DNA of 64,000 bases from Salminus brasiliensis (taxonomy: Eukaryota > Chordata > Actinopteri > Characiformes > Bryconidae): assembly GCF_030463535.1 (NCBI RefSeq), contig NC_132893.1:23912782-23976781 (forward strand), given 5' to 3'. How positions within the stretch are numbered: position 1 is the first letter of the stretch; each line of letters opens with the position of its first letter. A program made the position numbers and the translations under genes. Positions 1 through 10,800 of the stretch are shown piece by piece. Below the pieces are notes generated by a model. The model searched no databases. It was not told the DNA's origin and saw nothing but the letters and a program-made list of their open reading frames with translations.

Positions 1-400
1 GTTACGCGATCCGTGGCCCAAATCCACGGTAATAAGTTGTCCAGGTGGATGCATTCTTCTTTCGGACAACACGAGCTTTGCTTTTCAGATGAGCCGTGCG
101 ATTCAAGGTAGTCGAGAAGTTTGTCAGTCTTTCATTAATTTTGAAAATAAAAAATATTACCCGCAACCAAATAGTGATGGTCTTTCTGCTGGAACAACAG
201 CACCCCGCTCAGGCACACAGAGGGAACTGCAGATTGAACCGAGTGCAATGGACACCTTTGATCTTCCAGCCATGCTTCTCTTCTGCCTCTGTGACTTTAG
301 CCTTGTGAAGAAATCTGTACTCGCCTCTGTTTTACAGTTAAAATACGGTGCCCCCAAAGTGTCAAGGTCGCAAAATAATATGTAGAGGCTTACAACGATC
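1..400. other. Unassigned sequence at the window edge
   Basis: Open frames of up to about 98 codons cross this stretch on both strands, but they overlap one another and none matches a family I recognise. The first 80 bases contain two related GC-rich words, one around GATCCGTGGCCC and one around AAATCCACGG, which look repeat-like. I see no convincing exon with both splice sites. It may belong to a repeat or to a feature cut by the window edge. Confidence 0.25.
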
Positions 401-451
401 CCTCAATTTCATAAATTATTCCCTCTATTATATAAATGATTCCCTCGATTT

Positions 452-493
452 AAATAATTAATTCTCTCAGTTTAACTGAGAGTTTAATTATTA
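452..493. repeat. AT-rich inverted repeat (possible MITE core)
   Basis: The centre CTCTCAGTTTAACTGAGAG is a perfect palindrome around a TTTAA core. Outside it, AATAATTAA on the left pairs with TTAATTATT on the right, with a one-base slip. The surrounding 400-620 carries further inverted words (CCCTCAATTT on the left, AAATTGAGAG on the right), so this could be the middle of a palindromic miniature transposon. The element ends were not resolved. Confidence 0.5.
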
Positions 494-1274
494 TTTTTTA
501 AAAAGATTTTTAAGAATTACTTAATAAATTGAGATAATTAGGAGAAATTGTTTAATTAAGAAACCGGTTAAGAAAATTGAGAGAATGGTTTCCCTAAATA
601 TTTTCTTCTACCTTAATATTTTAGGCTCCATAGAATCTCAAATAACAGTACAGAAGTAAAGTGAGTTAACTGGCCTGTATGCAAATGAACATGAGGGGAA
701 AAAAATAATATGGCCTGCTGTGCCATAACCGAACAGCAGGGCAGTCACTTAACAACAAGAGGTTCAGTAGAGTTTGGGTTCATTTAAAGTTAATTTCTAC
801 AAGAAACCTATGAACATTCACAGCAGTGCGTCTGTCATTAGCATATGGAAGTCGTGCCAAGTGTTCATATGGGATCTTATGGCCTTTCTTATGCAACATG
901 AATAATCTTTAACAGTGGAACTCCACAGCTGTGTCTGTGGGGGAGGAATTATGGTTCATTTGAGCCTGAAGATGTTATTTACTTGAGAAGCTGGACTCAT
1001 GAGCTAAATCTTTTGGAATGTATGTACTGAAAGACTACTAAGACTCCCTATATGCCAGCACAAGGAGAGGAAAGACAGATGGTCCATCTTTGCTCATACA
1101 TTCATTACATGCTGTGAATTAGTAACACTGCTTCCTGTTTTTGTATTTATTGACACGTTGTTCCAGGTCAATCTAATCAACAATCTCATTGCATCCTATT
1201 AGTGGCAGGAAACCTGACTCATTATTTAAGTTAAACTTAACTACAGAGCAAAGGTTTAGTGTTTTATAAATTAT

Positions 1275-1560
1275 CTGATCAGCCATGACATTAAAACCAC
1301 TGTCAGGGGGAAGGATATATTAGGCAGAACGTGAACAGTCAGTTCTTGAAGCTGGTGTGTTTTAAGTCTAGACTACAGCAGGTCTTGTGGGGTGTTCCCA
1401 GCATGCAGTGGTTAGTGTTCACCAAAAGCACTACAAAGAAGGATAATCAGTGAAACTGTGATGGGGTCATTGATGAGCATCTGAAGAAGTGAAAAACTGA
1501 AAATGCTAATGCTGTCTTATGCCCTGTTTTTGACAGTACAAGGGGGACCTACACAATGTT
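1275..1560. mobile_element. Non-autonomous Tc1/mariner-type repeat, 'ATCAGCCATGACATTAAAACC' family, copy 1
   Basis: It starts with GATCAGCCATGACATTAAAA, a terminus very common in teleost genomes. The middle carries the words for ACCACT, the CATGCAGTGGTTAGT stretch and a CACAAGACC-like segment on the opposite strand. It ends at GGGGGACCTACACAATGTTATGGCTC, the opposite terminus. The interior is shortened and has no reading frame. Related fragments lie at 27345-27630, 28985-29100, 31222-31256 and 47595-47880. Confidence 0.7.
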
Positions 1561-1597
1561 ATGGCTCGTTGGTGTGTGTATACATTGTGGACTGTTG

Positions 1598-1615
1598 AAA
1601 ACCAATGTATATATT

Positions 1616-1678
<63 letters not shown>

Positions 1679-1680
1679 AT
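1598..1680. repeat. (AT)n microsatellite followed by a T run
   Basis: About 50 bases of uninterrupted alternating AT run into about 18 T. This is simple sequence sitting immediately before a Tc1-like element. Confidence 0.95.
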
Positions 1681-1727
1681 GACAAAATTCACAATTACAT
1701 AAACTAAAGTAAGTAATTTGATCCCTA

Positions 1728-2625
1728 CAATGCATTCAGAAAATCCTCAGTCTCACTCTTTCACTTTTTCTGTTGAGGCCTTGTGTTTTCCCTGATCAAT
1801 CTACACTCAAAACCCCATCAATTTATATGAAAAAACGAACATTTCGCATGGACATAAGTGTAAAGACCTTGCTATGACACTTACACGGGGCCTCCCATTT
1901 CTGATTGGAGACCACCTGTGGTAATTTCTGTCTATATAGGGTCTCACAGCTGACAATATAACAAATAATGGCAAATATAAGAGCAAAAAACAAGCCAAGA
2001 GAAGGAAAGAACTACTTGTAGAGCTCAGAAACACGCCTGTGTGGAGGCACAGACCAGGAGTAAGGTATAAATAAAATACTCCTGCAGGTCAGCAGCAAGT
2101 AACTGAGGGAGAAGGGCCTTGGTAAGAGAGGTGACCAAGAACCCAATGGTCACTCTGGCTGAACTCCAAAGATCCAATGTGCAGATGGGAGAAACGTCCA
2201 GAAGGTCAACCATCACTGCAGCACTCCACCAATCTGGGCTTTATGGCAGAGTGGCCAGACAGGAGCTCAGTAAAAGACATTAAAGCCCCTAAAGGACTGT
2301 GCAATTAAATGTTTTGGCCTCAGTGCCCTTAAGTGGCCGAGCCAGAGCCCTGACTTGCACCCATTCTCTGGAGAGACCTGAAATGTCTGTCCACTGACAC
2401 TCCCCATCCAACCTGACAGAGCTTGAGAAGACCTGCGGAGAAGAATGGTAAAAAGTTCTTGTGGCAATTCTTGTGGCATCAAACCCAAGAGTCTGTAATC
2501 GATGCCAACGGTGCTTCAACTAGGAAATGAATAAAAGGTCTGAATACTTATGGCACTGTTTCTACAATTCTGTGTTCACTTTGTCATTATGGGATATTGA
2601 GTGCAGACTGAGGGGGATTTTGGTA
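1728..2625 (+). mobile_element. Degenerate Tc1-like transposon
   Basis: The left part carries words of the classical fish Tc1 left end: TGCATTCAGAAA, a TTTCACTTTTT stretch, and CCTGATCAATCTACACTCAA near 1790. The right part has the matching right end: GGTGCTTCAACTAGG, AATAAAAGGTCTGAATACTTATGG, then TTTGTCATTATGGGATATTG and the close at about 2620. Between them the 'CCAGAGCCCTGACTT' segment (2341-2360) is the SQSPDL-type transposase C-terminus on the plus strand. Only short broken frames remain, so it is inactive. Confidence 0.8.
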
Positions 2626-2807
2626 TGTTTTCATTATTATTTTTGTTTATTTTAGTACAAGGCTGCAACAATGTGACTTTCCGAAAGCAATGTATACAGC
2701 TTTTCAAAAGCTACAGGTCTAAAAGAGCAATGAAAACCTTAGGAAATGTGTGTCTGTGTTTTTGGGGGTTTTTATACACCAATCCTGCTTTTCCACACCT
2801 CTTATTA

Positions 2808-3020
2808 CATTTACGGCATTTAGCAGACGCTCTTATCCAGAGCGACTTACAAGGTAACTCGTATTACAGAGGTGGGCCAATGTAGTGTTAGGAGTCTTGC
2901 CCAGGGACTCTTATTGGTGTAGCGCAGCATAGTCACCCAGACCGGGAATCAAACCCTGGTCTCCCACATGGTGTAATAGCTCACTGGCTGCTAGTGGTTT
3001 TATCTGTTGTGCCACACCAA
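2808..3020 (+). repeat. Common teleost interspersed repeat with the GCATTTAGCAGACGCTCTTA core
   Basis: Positions 2812-2853 carry the highly conserved core that reads GCATTTAGCAGACGCTCTTA followed by TCCAGAGCGACTTACA. After it comes a body with CCCAGGGACTCTTATTGGTG, a GGGAATCAAACCCTGGTCTCC segment and a TTGTGCCACACCAAC tail. I recognise the core as abundant in teleosts but do not assign a formal family. A decayed relative lies at 39636-39790. Confidence 0.75.
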
Positions 3021-3400
3021 CAGATAAAACATCTGGACTTTTTAGATATAACAAACATTACATTTACATCACATTTTTTCAGCTGTTCTTTATTCACATC
3101 ATGACTCATTCATTGTTATACCTTTCACAGATGTAATTTCATGATGTAATACAGATGCATTTACATATAATTCACACAATGTCACATTTTGTTCAGTGAA
3201 CATGTCTTTTTAGACACTTCACATGTGAATCGTATGAGGTTTCAGTAATCAGTGTAACTGAAAATAAGGTATAGTCATGTTACAACTGAGACTTTGTATA
3301 AGAAAAATGCTACTTGTTGCTCCTCATGAACACTAAACAGAATAAATAAATGTGTAATATTATAACTCAAACATAAACATCTGGAGACCAGTCACATTTA
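3021..3400. other. Downstream region of the P2Y receptor gene
   Basis: AT-rich sequence with no reading frame of interest. A minus-strand AATAAA (plus-strand TTTATT at 3089-3094) lies about 550 bases beyond the receptor stop codon and could be its polyadenylation signal. Nothing else is evident. Confidence 0.35.
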
Positions 3401-3408
3401 CAGACCTA

Positions 3409-3625
3409 CACTCTTAAAAATAAAAGGTTTCCTGAACAGATCCTAAAAAAAACATTCATTATTACAGACCCTACATTACGTGAAGGTGCTTTAAACTGTA
3501 AAAGATTCTTCACTGTTGCATTCTCATTCACAAAAAGGGCTCCTTAAAGAACTGCCCTTTAAAATACTAATTAGAAACTGAGCTAATCCAAAGAACCCTT
3601 TTGTGTAGGCAAGAACCTTTGAGGA
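3409..3625. repeat. 'ACACTCTTAAAAATAAA' interspersed repeat
   Basis: It begins ACACTCTTAAAAATAAAAGG and ends in CAAAGAACCCTTTTGTG. Between are the paired words of a common fish non-autonomous element with GAAGGTGCTTTAAA and GATTCTTCAC. A clearer relative is at 50349-50510 and a third is at 57140-57245. It ends about 15 bases from the P2Y stop codon, so it probably forms part of that 3' UTR. Confidence 0.6.
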
Positions 3626-3638
3626 TTTGGGGTCATTC

Positions 3639-4901
3639 TCATGTTTGTGCTTTGCATGATTTCCCATGTTGCTCTCCACCATCTCGCTTTTTCAGTCCCC
3701 CAAAAATCCTCAGCGGCCAAATGGGACGTGTAGGATGCCTGCCTCCCGCGCATCTGCAGCACGGCATTGCTTTGTCCCCAGTGAGGAAGTAGAGCAGAGC
3801 GTTGAGCCAAGAGTTGCAGGATGCTAGGGGTCGAGTGATCTTGTAGCAGACGGAGATGGTGTGCATGGTGTGGCACTCTGCGTTCCTCTTTTTGAGGATG
3901 AGGAACAAGGTTCGGGTGATGTGGAATGGCAGGAAACACAGCGCAAACAGGAAGGTGATGGTGATGATGGTTTTGATGGATTTGCGCCGCCTGCTTATGT
4001 GTGGGCCGAACTGAGAGCTGGCAATGGAAACGGAAGTTCTGCATCTGTCCTCACCGGGGCCTCCCTCAGTATCTCCAACCTCCTGGACGTACGGCTGGGT
4101 GTGCAGGGTCTGAAAGATGGTTCGGACCACCTGTGAGTAACACCAGGCGATAATGGTGAAAGGAACGAAGAAGCCCAGCAGGTGGAGAACAATTCCATAT
4201 GGGACGTACTCTGAGAATTCACTGTCTGTTGCAACATCAAAGCAGTTCCTATACATCTCCAGTCCTGATCTACCAAGCTTTTCACTTGACCCCAAATCTG
4301 TGGCCCCATGTCTTCCACCTTCATTTTCCATCGCTCTCATTACATTGCCAGTTTGAGCAAAACGGAAGATGGGGCAGGTTAGTAGGAACACCACCACCCA
4401 CACCATGGCGCATATGCTCTTCACAGCCCGCTTGCTCTCCAGGGCGATGGTCCTGATGGGGTGGCAGATGCCCATGTACCGGTGCACAGAGATGCAGGTG
4501 AGGAAGAAAATGCTGCAGTATAGGTTGAAGTAAAAGAGGAAGCGTACCAACCTGCACATGAAGTCCCCAAACACCCAGTGGTCACGCATAACATAGCTGG
4601 CCACCAGAAGTGGCAGAGACAAACTGTACATCAAGTCAGTGGAAGCCAGGTTCACCATGTAAATCAGTGAGGCATTCCATCTGTGGGAACTGCGGTAGGA
4701 GCGCAGGAGAACGGTGGAGTTCAGGATGACGCTGAGCAGGAATGTGATGGAGTAACACAGAGGCAACACAATGTACTTGTAGGACTCATCATTGCTGCAG
4801 TTTAAAAGTTCCGTCAGAGTCGAAGCTGTGTAGTTGCTGGAGAAGTTGGAGGCCACCGAAGCACCTGCCATGTCACTGGAGGAAGCAGAGATCTTCATCA
4901 T
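3639..4901 (-). CDS. P2Y-type nucleotide G-protein-coupled receptor (P2Y2/4/6-like)
   Basis: A 420-residue class A GPCR from an intronless coding region. Seven hydrophobic segments lie at about 43-65, 78-100, 113-137, 163-180, 234-256, 309-335 and 348-373. N-glycosylation sequons are at N19, N23 and N34, and C116-C220 is the likely TM3-ECL2 disulphide. The P2Y nucleotide-binding signatures are kept: HxxR in TM6 (HITR, 327-330) and KxxR in TM7 (KITR, 354-357). The DRY position reads H140-R141-Y142, as in many P2Y receptors. Unusual points are a long ECL2 (about 189-219), a long third cytoplasmic loop (about 261-307), and NALLY (367-371) where P2Y receptors have DPxxY. C380, C381 and C383 could be palmitoylated. 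The expected ligand is an extracellular nucleotide. I chose the first ATG of an ATG-ATG pair. The bases just upstream read TTCTTTTTCAG, so a splice acceptor may sit directly before it. The exact P2Y subtype is uncertain. Confidence 0.9.
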   Translation of the reverse strand: MMKISASSSDMAGASVASNFSSNYTASTLTELLNCSNDESYKYIVLPLCYSITFLLSVILNSTVLLRSYRSSHRWNASLIYMVNLASTDLMYSLSLPLLVASYVMRDHWVFGDFMCRLVRFLFYFNLYCSIFFLTCISVHRYMGICHPIRTIALESKRAVKSICAMVWVVVFLLTCPIFRFAQTGNVMRAMENEGGRHGATDLGSSEKLGRSGLEMYRNCFDVATDSEFSEYVPYGIVLHLLGFFVPFTIIAWCYSQVVRTIFQTLHTQPYVQEVGDTEGGPGEDRCRTSVSIASSQFGPHISRRRKSIKTIITITFLFALCFLPFHITRTLFLILKKRNAECHTMHTISVCYKITRPLASCNSWLNALLYFLTGDKAMPCCRCAGGRHPTRPIWPLRIFGGLKKRDGGEQHGKSCKAQT

Positions 4902-5915
4902 CTGAAAAAGAACCTCATCCTGCACTTCTCGGTTGGTCCTGTCAGTGCTCCGCAGTTTAATGTCCAGGTAGTAAAATCCTCAAATCTTCCCAAGTATGTG
5001 ACGTCCTATGTTTTCCAAAAATACAAACAGTTATTTATAAGTGATTCACTTTTGAACTAAAGCTAAGAGACCATACCGATGTAAAGCATGATCATGGTGC
5101 AGTACGCGCCGCAAGTTGCCTTATCGGGTTCAGTATCAGCTTTGCCCTGCCTACTCTGTATTTCCAAAGAAAATTCATGTTGACCACTCGTTGTATTGTG
5201 CTGATTCAGCCTCACTTGGTCTATTAACCTTTCAATCAGTAACAAGGCTCTCCATTCATCCTTCCCTTTTCACATCATTTACTTTTTTCCCAGATACATA
5301 CACCAGAAAGATCTTCATATGCTGTTCTACTCTACCAGAGGCAGTGAATTCACCTGTGGTAGTGAATAGGGTGAATGGAAAACACATACGGTCCTGGCAG
5401 AACGTCTTGGGACACCAAAGCTAAATGTTAATCAAATACACTGACAAACATTCACCACCAACCACGATCACTGCATTTGTATTACTATCATTTGTATTTA
5501 TTCTCTTAATAGTAATATTACAACTTCTACGGCCCAATCGGAAAGCTTTTTAAATAGAGTTTGTGTTGGTGCCCAACACTGTGTATGGAAAGTCTTATTT
5601 GAGTAGCAACTCTGAACACTACAGTGCGGCCTGCGGTGTTTGTGACATGGAGGCCGCTTCTGCAATTCAACAGTGTGTGTTCCTGCAGGTATGTGTCTGT
5701 AAATAATTAATGTCCATTCATTCAGACAGAAAATGCTGAGTGGAAACCCAATACAGCGTACAGTACAGTGTGAGACTTCTGCAATAATAGTAAAGGAGCA
5801 ACATGAACTTTTTAATCAAAATAGCATTTAACAACATTGCCCAAAAGACTGAAGGCTATTTAACACTTCTAATGCTAGAGCAGAACTAAGTATATTGATG
5901 AGTTGGATATTTTAC

Positions 5916-6140
5916 CTGTTGAGGAAAGGAAATCACCATTCAGCACAGGTCCAGAGCGTACCATCCATACCTCTGTTCTTTTCATGAATTAAAACCAAGT
6001 CCACGAATAGGATAGAAGAAAGATTCCTATTCACTTGCTCTGTTTTTTCCAGCTTTTTGTCCTGCTGCTGCTGCTCTCCCTCTCTCTCTCGCTCTCAGAC
6101 CAGCCTTTACTGTGCTTGGCTGATCGGCTCAGCTACGTAA
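5916..6140 (-). other. Possible 5' non-coding exon and promoter area of the P2Y receptor
   Basis: On the minus strand CTCAACAG|GTAAAATA at 5916/5915 is a good donor. It would join to the acceptor-like TTCTTTTTCAG just before the receptor ATG, giving an intron of about 1 kb (4902-5915). The higher-coordinate side is a CTG- and CTCT-rich stretch (about 6060-6100). No coding potential is seen. The exon start is a guess, and the intron shows nothing notable. Confidence 0.3.
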
Positions 6141-6455
6141 GGTTGAAAGCTCATGTCTAGTAGACACTGACATGCGCTCCAGCGCTGTTTCACGGTAGAA
6201 AGTGGATCTTTGTCAGGTTGTAGGTTACAGCTTAGATTTCAGGACGCACTGCAAGTTAAGGTTTAACAAGGCACCTAAAAATGAGGCATTTGATTACATA
6301 GTTTAGTTTGTACTCTGTGACTTGCACTGACATGCACATGTAACAGCTGACTGTTGACTACCATGTCTGAGTCACTACTGTGCTGTGCTGAAAAGAAAAG
6401 ATCATAGGTTAGTTCTTCAGAAAACTGTAGATTCCTTCATTTTTGTTGGAGTTTA

Positions 6456-6943
6456 TACAGTATGTGTCCAAATGTTTGTGGACATCCCATTCAATGAATA
6501 CATTTAGCTACTGTAAGTTGCACCCATTGCTGCCTCAATAGATTGCCAATCTATTGCCAATGGAATAGAACTTTCTGAAGCTCATGATGTTCATTGTTCA
6601 TTGAACCTATTGGCACCATGCCTAATGCCAGGCGTGTGCTAGAGGGGTATAGAGCCCCCCAGCATTGAGCTGAGGAGCAGTGGAACTGTGTTCTCTGGAA
6701 TGATGGATGATGCTGATATGTTTGGGATGAGGTAGGGCGGTAATCATCCTGACCTTATTAAGGCTCTTGTTGCTGAATGGAATCAAATCCTCACAGCACA
6801 GCTCCAAAATCTCATAGAAAGTTTTTCCTGGACAGTAAAGACAGTTACTCCAATAAAAGCAGGACCAACTCTTTTTTTTAATACCCTTGATTTATGGAAG
6901 AAACAATCAATTAGCAGGTGTCTCAATACTTTTGTCTTTAGAT
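6456..6943 (-). mobile_element. 'TGTCCAAATGTTTGTGGACA' repeat, copy 1
   Basis: It opens with TGTGTCCAAATGTTTGTGGA and closes with GTGTCTCAATACTTTTGTC, the two recognisable ends of a widespread teleost non-autonomous element. Internal words include GGCACCATGCCTAATGCCAG, AGAGGGGTATAGAGCCCC and GATGAGGTAGGGCGGTAATC. Other copies are at 11552-11850, 28560-28935, 40051-40330 and 51771-52192. No intact frame is present. Confidence 0.75.
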
Positions 6944-7841
6944 GGGGGTTGAAATTTAGAGCCAAAACACGAGTTAAAAGTCAAAATACACTTTAACTCC
7001 CTTAACTGAGGTATTCTGAGCTTCAATTCTGGGGACCTATTACTCTACTAAATATTTCCTCTTCCACACTGATCCAGCTCATGAAAAGATTGATTATTGC
7101 CTAATTCATTTCATCACTTGTACCTTTACGGGACAGGAAATGCTAACTTTGTATTTTTATAATAAACCTATATTGTTTTCCAAGTAATTTTGGATCATTT
7201 CTGTTGGTCCATTCATCATGAACTCTCCACACACAATGTAAAAGGCAGCAGGTGTTTTCTGATGGTGTAAAATGGTATTAAATAATGTAAAAACGTTATT
7301 CAGTTGATATATATTCTGTCCATTTTTGAAAAATAAATACTGAATGTGTCAGTAATTAAATTCCCATTTGTAGTCGCACTTTCCTGGCAGATTCTCTAGT
7401 ATATTCTATGCAGTTTATATTCACATGAAGCATCTTTAATTAAAAATAAATCACTGATTAATATGTGTCACAGTTATCAATCACACATAGATTTTATAGC
7501 AGCTTTCAGAGTTCTTAATAGATGATAAAAACTGACCATTAATGACCAGGCATGTTTAATAATGCTGAACACACCTGCTTAAAACTTAAAGAGCTACTTG
7601 TTCACATTCAAAAAGCCAAAACTCTCACAATAAAACTTGTGATTGAAAATAATCTGACTCACATAATAAGCAACATTTCTGTGAGCAACTTGAGACAAAC
7701 AGGACGCTGTGGCTTTAGTTAGAGGAGAAGGTGAAGAAATGATCTTATCTAACAATGCACTGCAGATGTCAAAAAGGCCCATTTTCCACTGTAGTCCATT
7801 TAGTCCATTTTAGAGAATGGCTACTTATGGCCTGACGTGAG
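6944..7841. other. Intergenic / 3' flank of the SCHIP-domain gene
   Basis: AT-rich sequence without long frames, probably partly the 3' UTR of the minus-strand gene that ends at 7842. I found no well-placed minus-strand polyadenylation hexamer that I would defend. Confidence 0.3.
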
Positions 7842-10800
7842 TCATGAGGATGTCATATCCTGTACGTCCAGGAGCATGGCGTCCTGCTTTGTCCGAAGAT
7901 GGTCCCGCACCACTAGATGCTTCACTAATTCTGAGCTCAGATCTGGAAGTAAGATAAAAAAAAAAATAAACAAACAAATATTACTGAAATTAGTATTATT
8001 GAAATAAATAAATAAATAAATAAACTGTTACATATGAAAATAAAAAGACAACAATAGGAATAATAAATAAATATTATCATGTACTAATAATACAAATAAT
8101 AATTCCAGTTAGTAGTAGTATTTATGTATAGTACAGGGGAAGTAAAGCCAAAAACTGGAATACCTACAATGATCATGATGAATCACACCAGTAATGACAG
8201 AAAAGTGGACAAATCTGACCAATAATTAAAATAAATAATTCCATACACATGTATTGTATTCTAGAAGAGCAAAATGCTGAAGTATGATGCTAAGATATAC
8301 TTTTAACTAGTAACAGCAGGATACCATTTTCATTTTCGATACTAATTTTCAATCACTGAATATCACCAAATTAAAAATCTAAAATTACTTAAAAAAAAAA
8401 TATATGGATCGTGATATAATAGCATTTAAAACTGCATGTGTGAATGATGCAAAACCCCAACATTACCAGTAAAAGTATCCTGGTAAAATTCTGGGTTTAA
8501 AGGGGAATTTTACGAGAATTGGTATGTTTTGCTGTTGGGTTTTCCCTGGAGGCGTTTGAGCCCCAAAGCCTTAAAGTTAGCTGTATAACTTTGTTTAAAG
8601 GCTGAGTTGAATGATACAGAAAACAGCATCAGATGTGAAGGGAACATGTAGATTTTCAAGGTAAAGTAATATTAGTAAGCACAAAAATGACTAGTAGGAC
8701 AGATCATGCATCATTACGCAGTTCTCTCTTATGTTCTCTCTCAAGTTTCGTGCAGCTCCAGCAAAGTTCTAGGCTGGGAGAGGCAATAACAGAGACGCTG
8801 TTCTCCCTGTTACAGTCAGTGTACCAAGAACATGATTTTGAAGCTGCTATTTTAGGGTAACATACTTACATACTGTTGCTTTAAGTGAAAAAAAGGATTC
8901 TGCAATGTCTTTTTAAATAGATCATTTGATGTTTATGCATCGGTATCTGCATTGGCATTATCCACATCAGTGCATCCATAATTATTACAGCTAGTATATT
9001 ATAATACTATAACACATGCTTGTCTGACATTTGTGAGTACAGCTACATCCTTGACTTAAAGGTGAACATGATTTAAAACCCATGTAAAAAGAAGCAGGAC
9101 ATGCTAACCCTGAATGTCTTCGTTGAGGGAAGCACTGAGCGCGTTTAGTTGGAGAACAGAGCAGGTCTGCAGGTCGCTGCGGCTAAGCGTTTTTCTCCGG
9201 ATGTTCATGTCACTGCGGGACGGCTGCTGCTAAATCACCAAGACACACCTCAAGAATGCATACAAGACTCGTACAAGGGACTTAATCACAGTTGTCTTCA
9301 GTAAAAGCTAGAATGTGATACAGCTCAGGCCTCCTCTCACCTGCTGCTGCTTCTGTTCAGCCCAAAGCTTATCTCTGAGTTCACTCAGAGCGGCTCTCAC
9401 TTCCTGCTTCAGGCCCTCACAACAACGCCCATGTCCCGCTGTGTCACACGGGCTCTAGTGAACAAGCAGATTAAAAGATACATCCTAGGACATACACCCA
9501 GCTGTAGTAAGACAAATTGCAGTGCAAGACAAGCAATTAGTTTAGAATGTAAATGAACTGCCGCTCTGGCACTGCGAATACTCTACACCCACCTTTTTGC
9601 TGGATGTCTCTTTATCATCCTCTTCCTCGCTGTCACTGTTGTTGACAAAACATAGCTGCAGATTTTTAGGGCTGTTAAACCTACAGAACGAGATAAAGAA
9701 GAGAGACAATGTTATATTTCCAAAATGTGCTGTAGTACCCATGTCCTTTACAACCTTTAATCAGTGGCCTGTAGCCTGTCTTTAAGGCTTTGTCTTTAGC
9801 AAAACAATGAGAGTTCAGTAAATGGAACTGACATACAGTGAACCTCAAACACTGTTATTTCTTCATTAAAAAGGTAAACTGGCATAAACATGCCAATTCC
9901 AAAACACCCATAAGCTGTTATGTAACAGTCTTAGCTTGTTTTATCTCCACACCCAAATTTCAGGCCAAAAACAGCCTGATCAGGAGAATACTGTGTTGTT
10001 GATACTGAAGAGCAGCACATAAAACTGAAGACTCTGCTAGTTATGTAAATACAGGCCGCTACCTGGACAACACTAGCTTTTCTATCCATCGTCTGTTCCC
10101 TCGAGAACAAATTGGACTACCTCAGCTGACTACCAAACTGCAGCTAAAAACATCAGAAAAAAAGTGCTGGCTTTTTTCTTTTTACTGGTAAGAACCCACT
10201 AAATCAAATCCAATCAAATGAATTTGTATAGCTCTTTTTACAACTGGTGCTGTTACGAAGCAGCTTTACAGAATCAGTAATCAGTAAAAAGGCAAGAAAT
10301 CAACAACATAAAAAGACATGAAGACCTAAGACACTAGCGGCTACACTTTTTGTACAGTGTTACAGTGTTAAAAACTATGCTATGCTATGTGGCTCCTGTG
10401 AGCCATCATAATGACACATGCAGCCAATTAAAATGCTGAATTTTTATTTCTTTCCCCTCAAGCCCACCATAAAAAGAGAATCAGCATGTTTCATTCTGAG
10501 ACACAATGTTAGCATTGAAAATAACTGAGCATTTTTGTCCCAAAATGTCCCTCAAATCCCCAAAATGTCCCCAAAATCCCCAAATGTCCCCAAAAGTCAC
10601 ACACTTTTTATACATATAAGAACATGAACTAAAGGTGGCATCATTTATAAACTGACTAGGAGTAGAAATATATCAGGTCAAAAACTTCAAAGTACATCAG
10701 TGAAGCTTTATAGTACACACAGCCTCCATCAGCATATGAAATGATGTTTGCTAGGCACTGTTATTCTATTTTTGTGAGACTTTTGATCTAATACAAAATG

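Noticed and set aside
4902-4925. GTG start eight codons before the P2Y receptor ATG
   Set aside because: Non-ATG starts are not expected here, and the ATG-ATG pair at 4901/4898 is sufficient.
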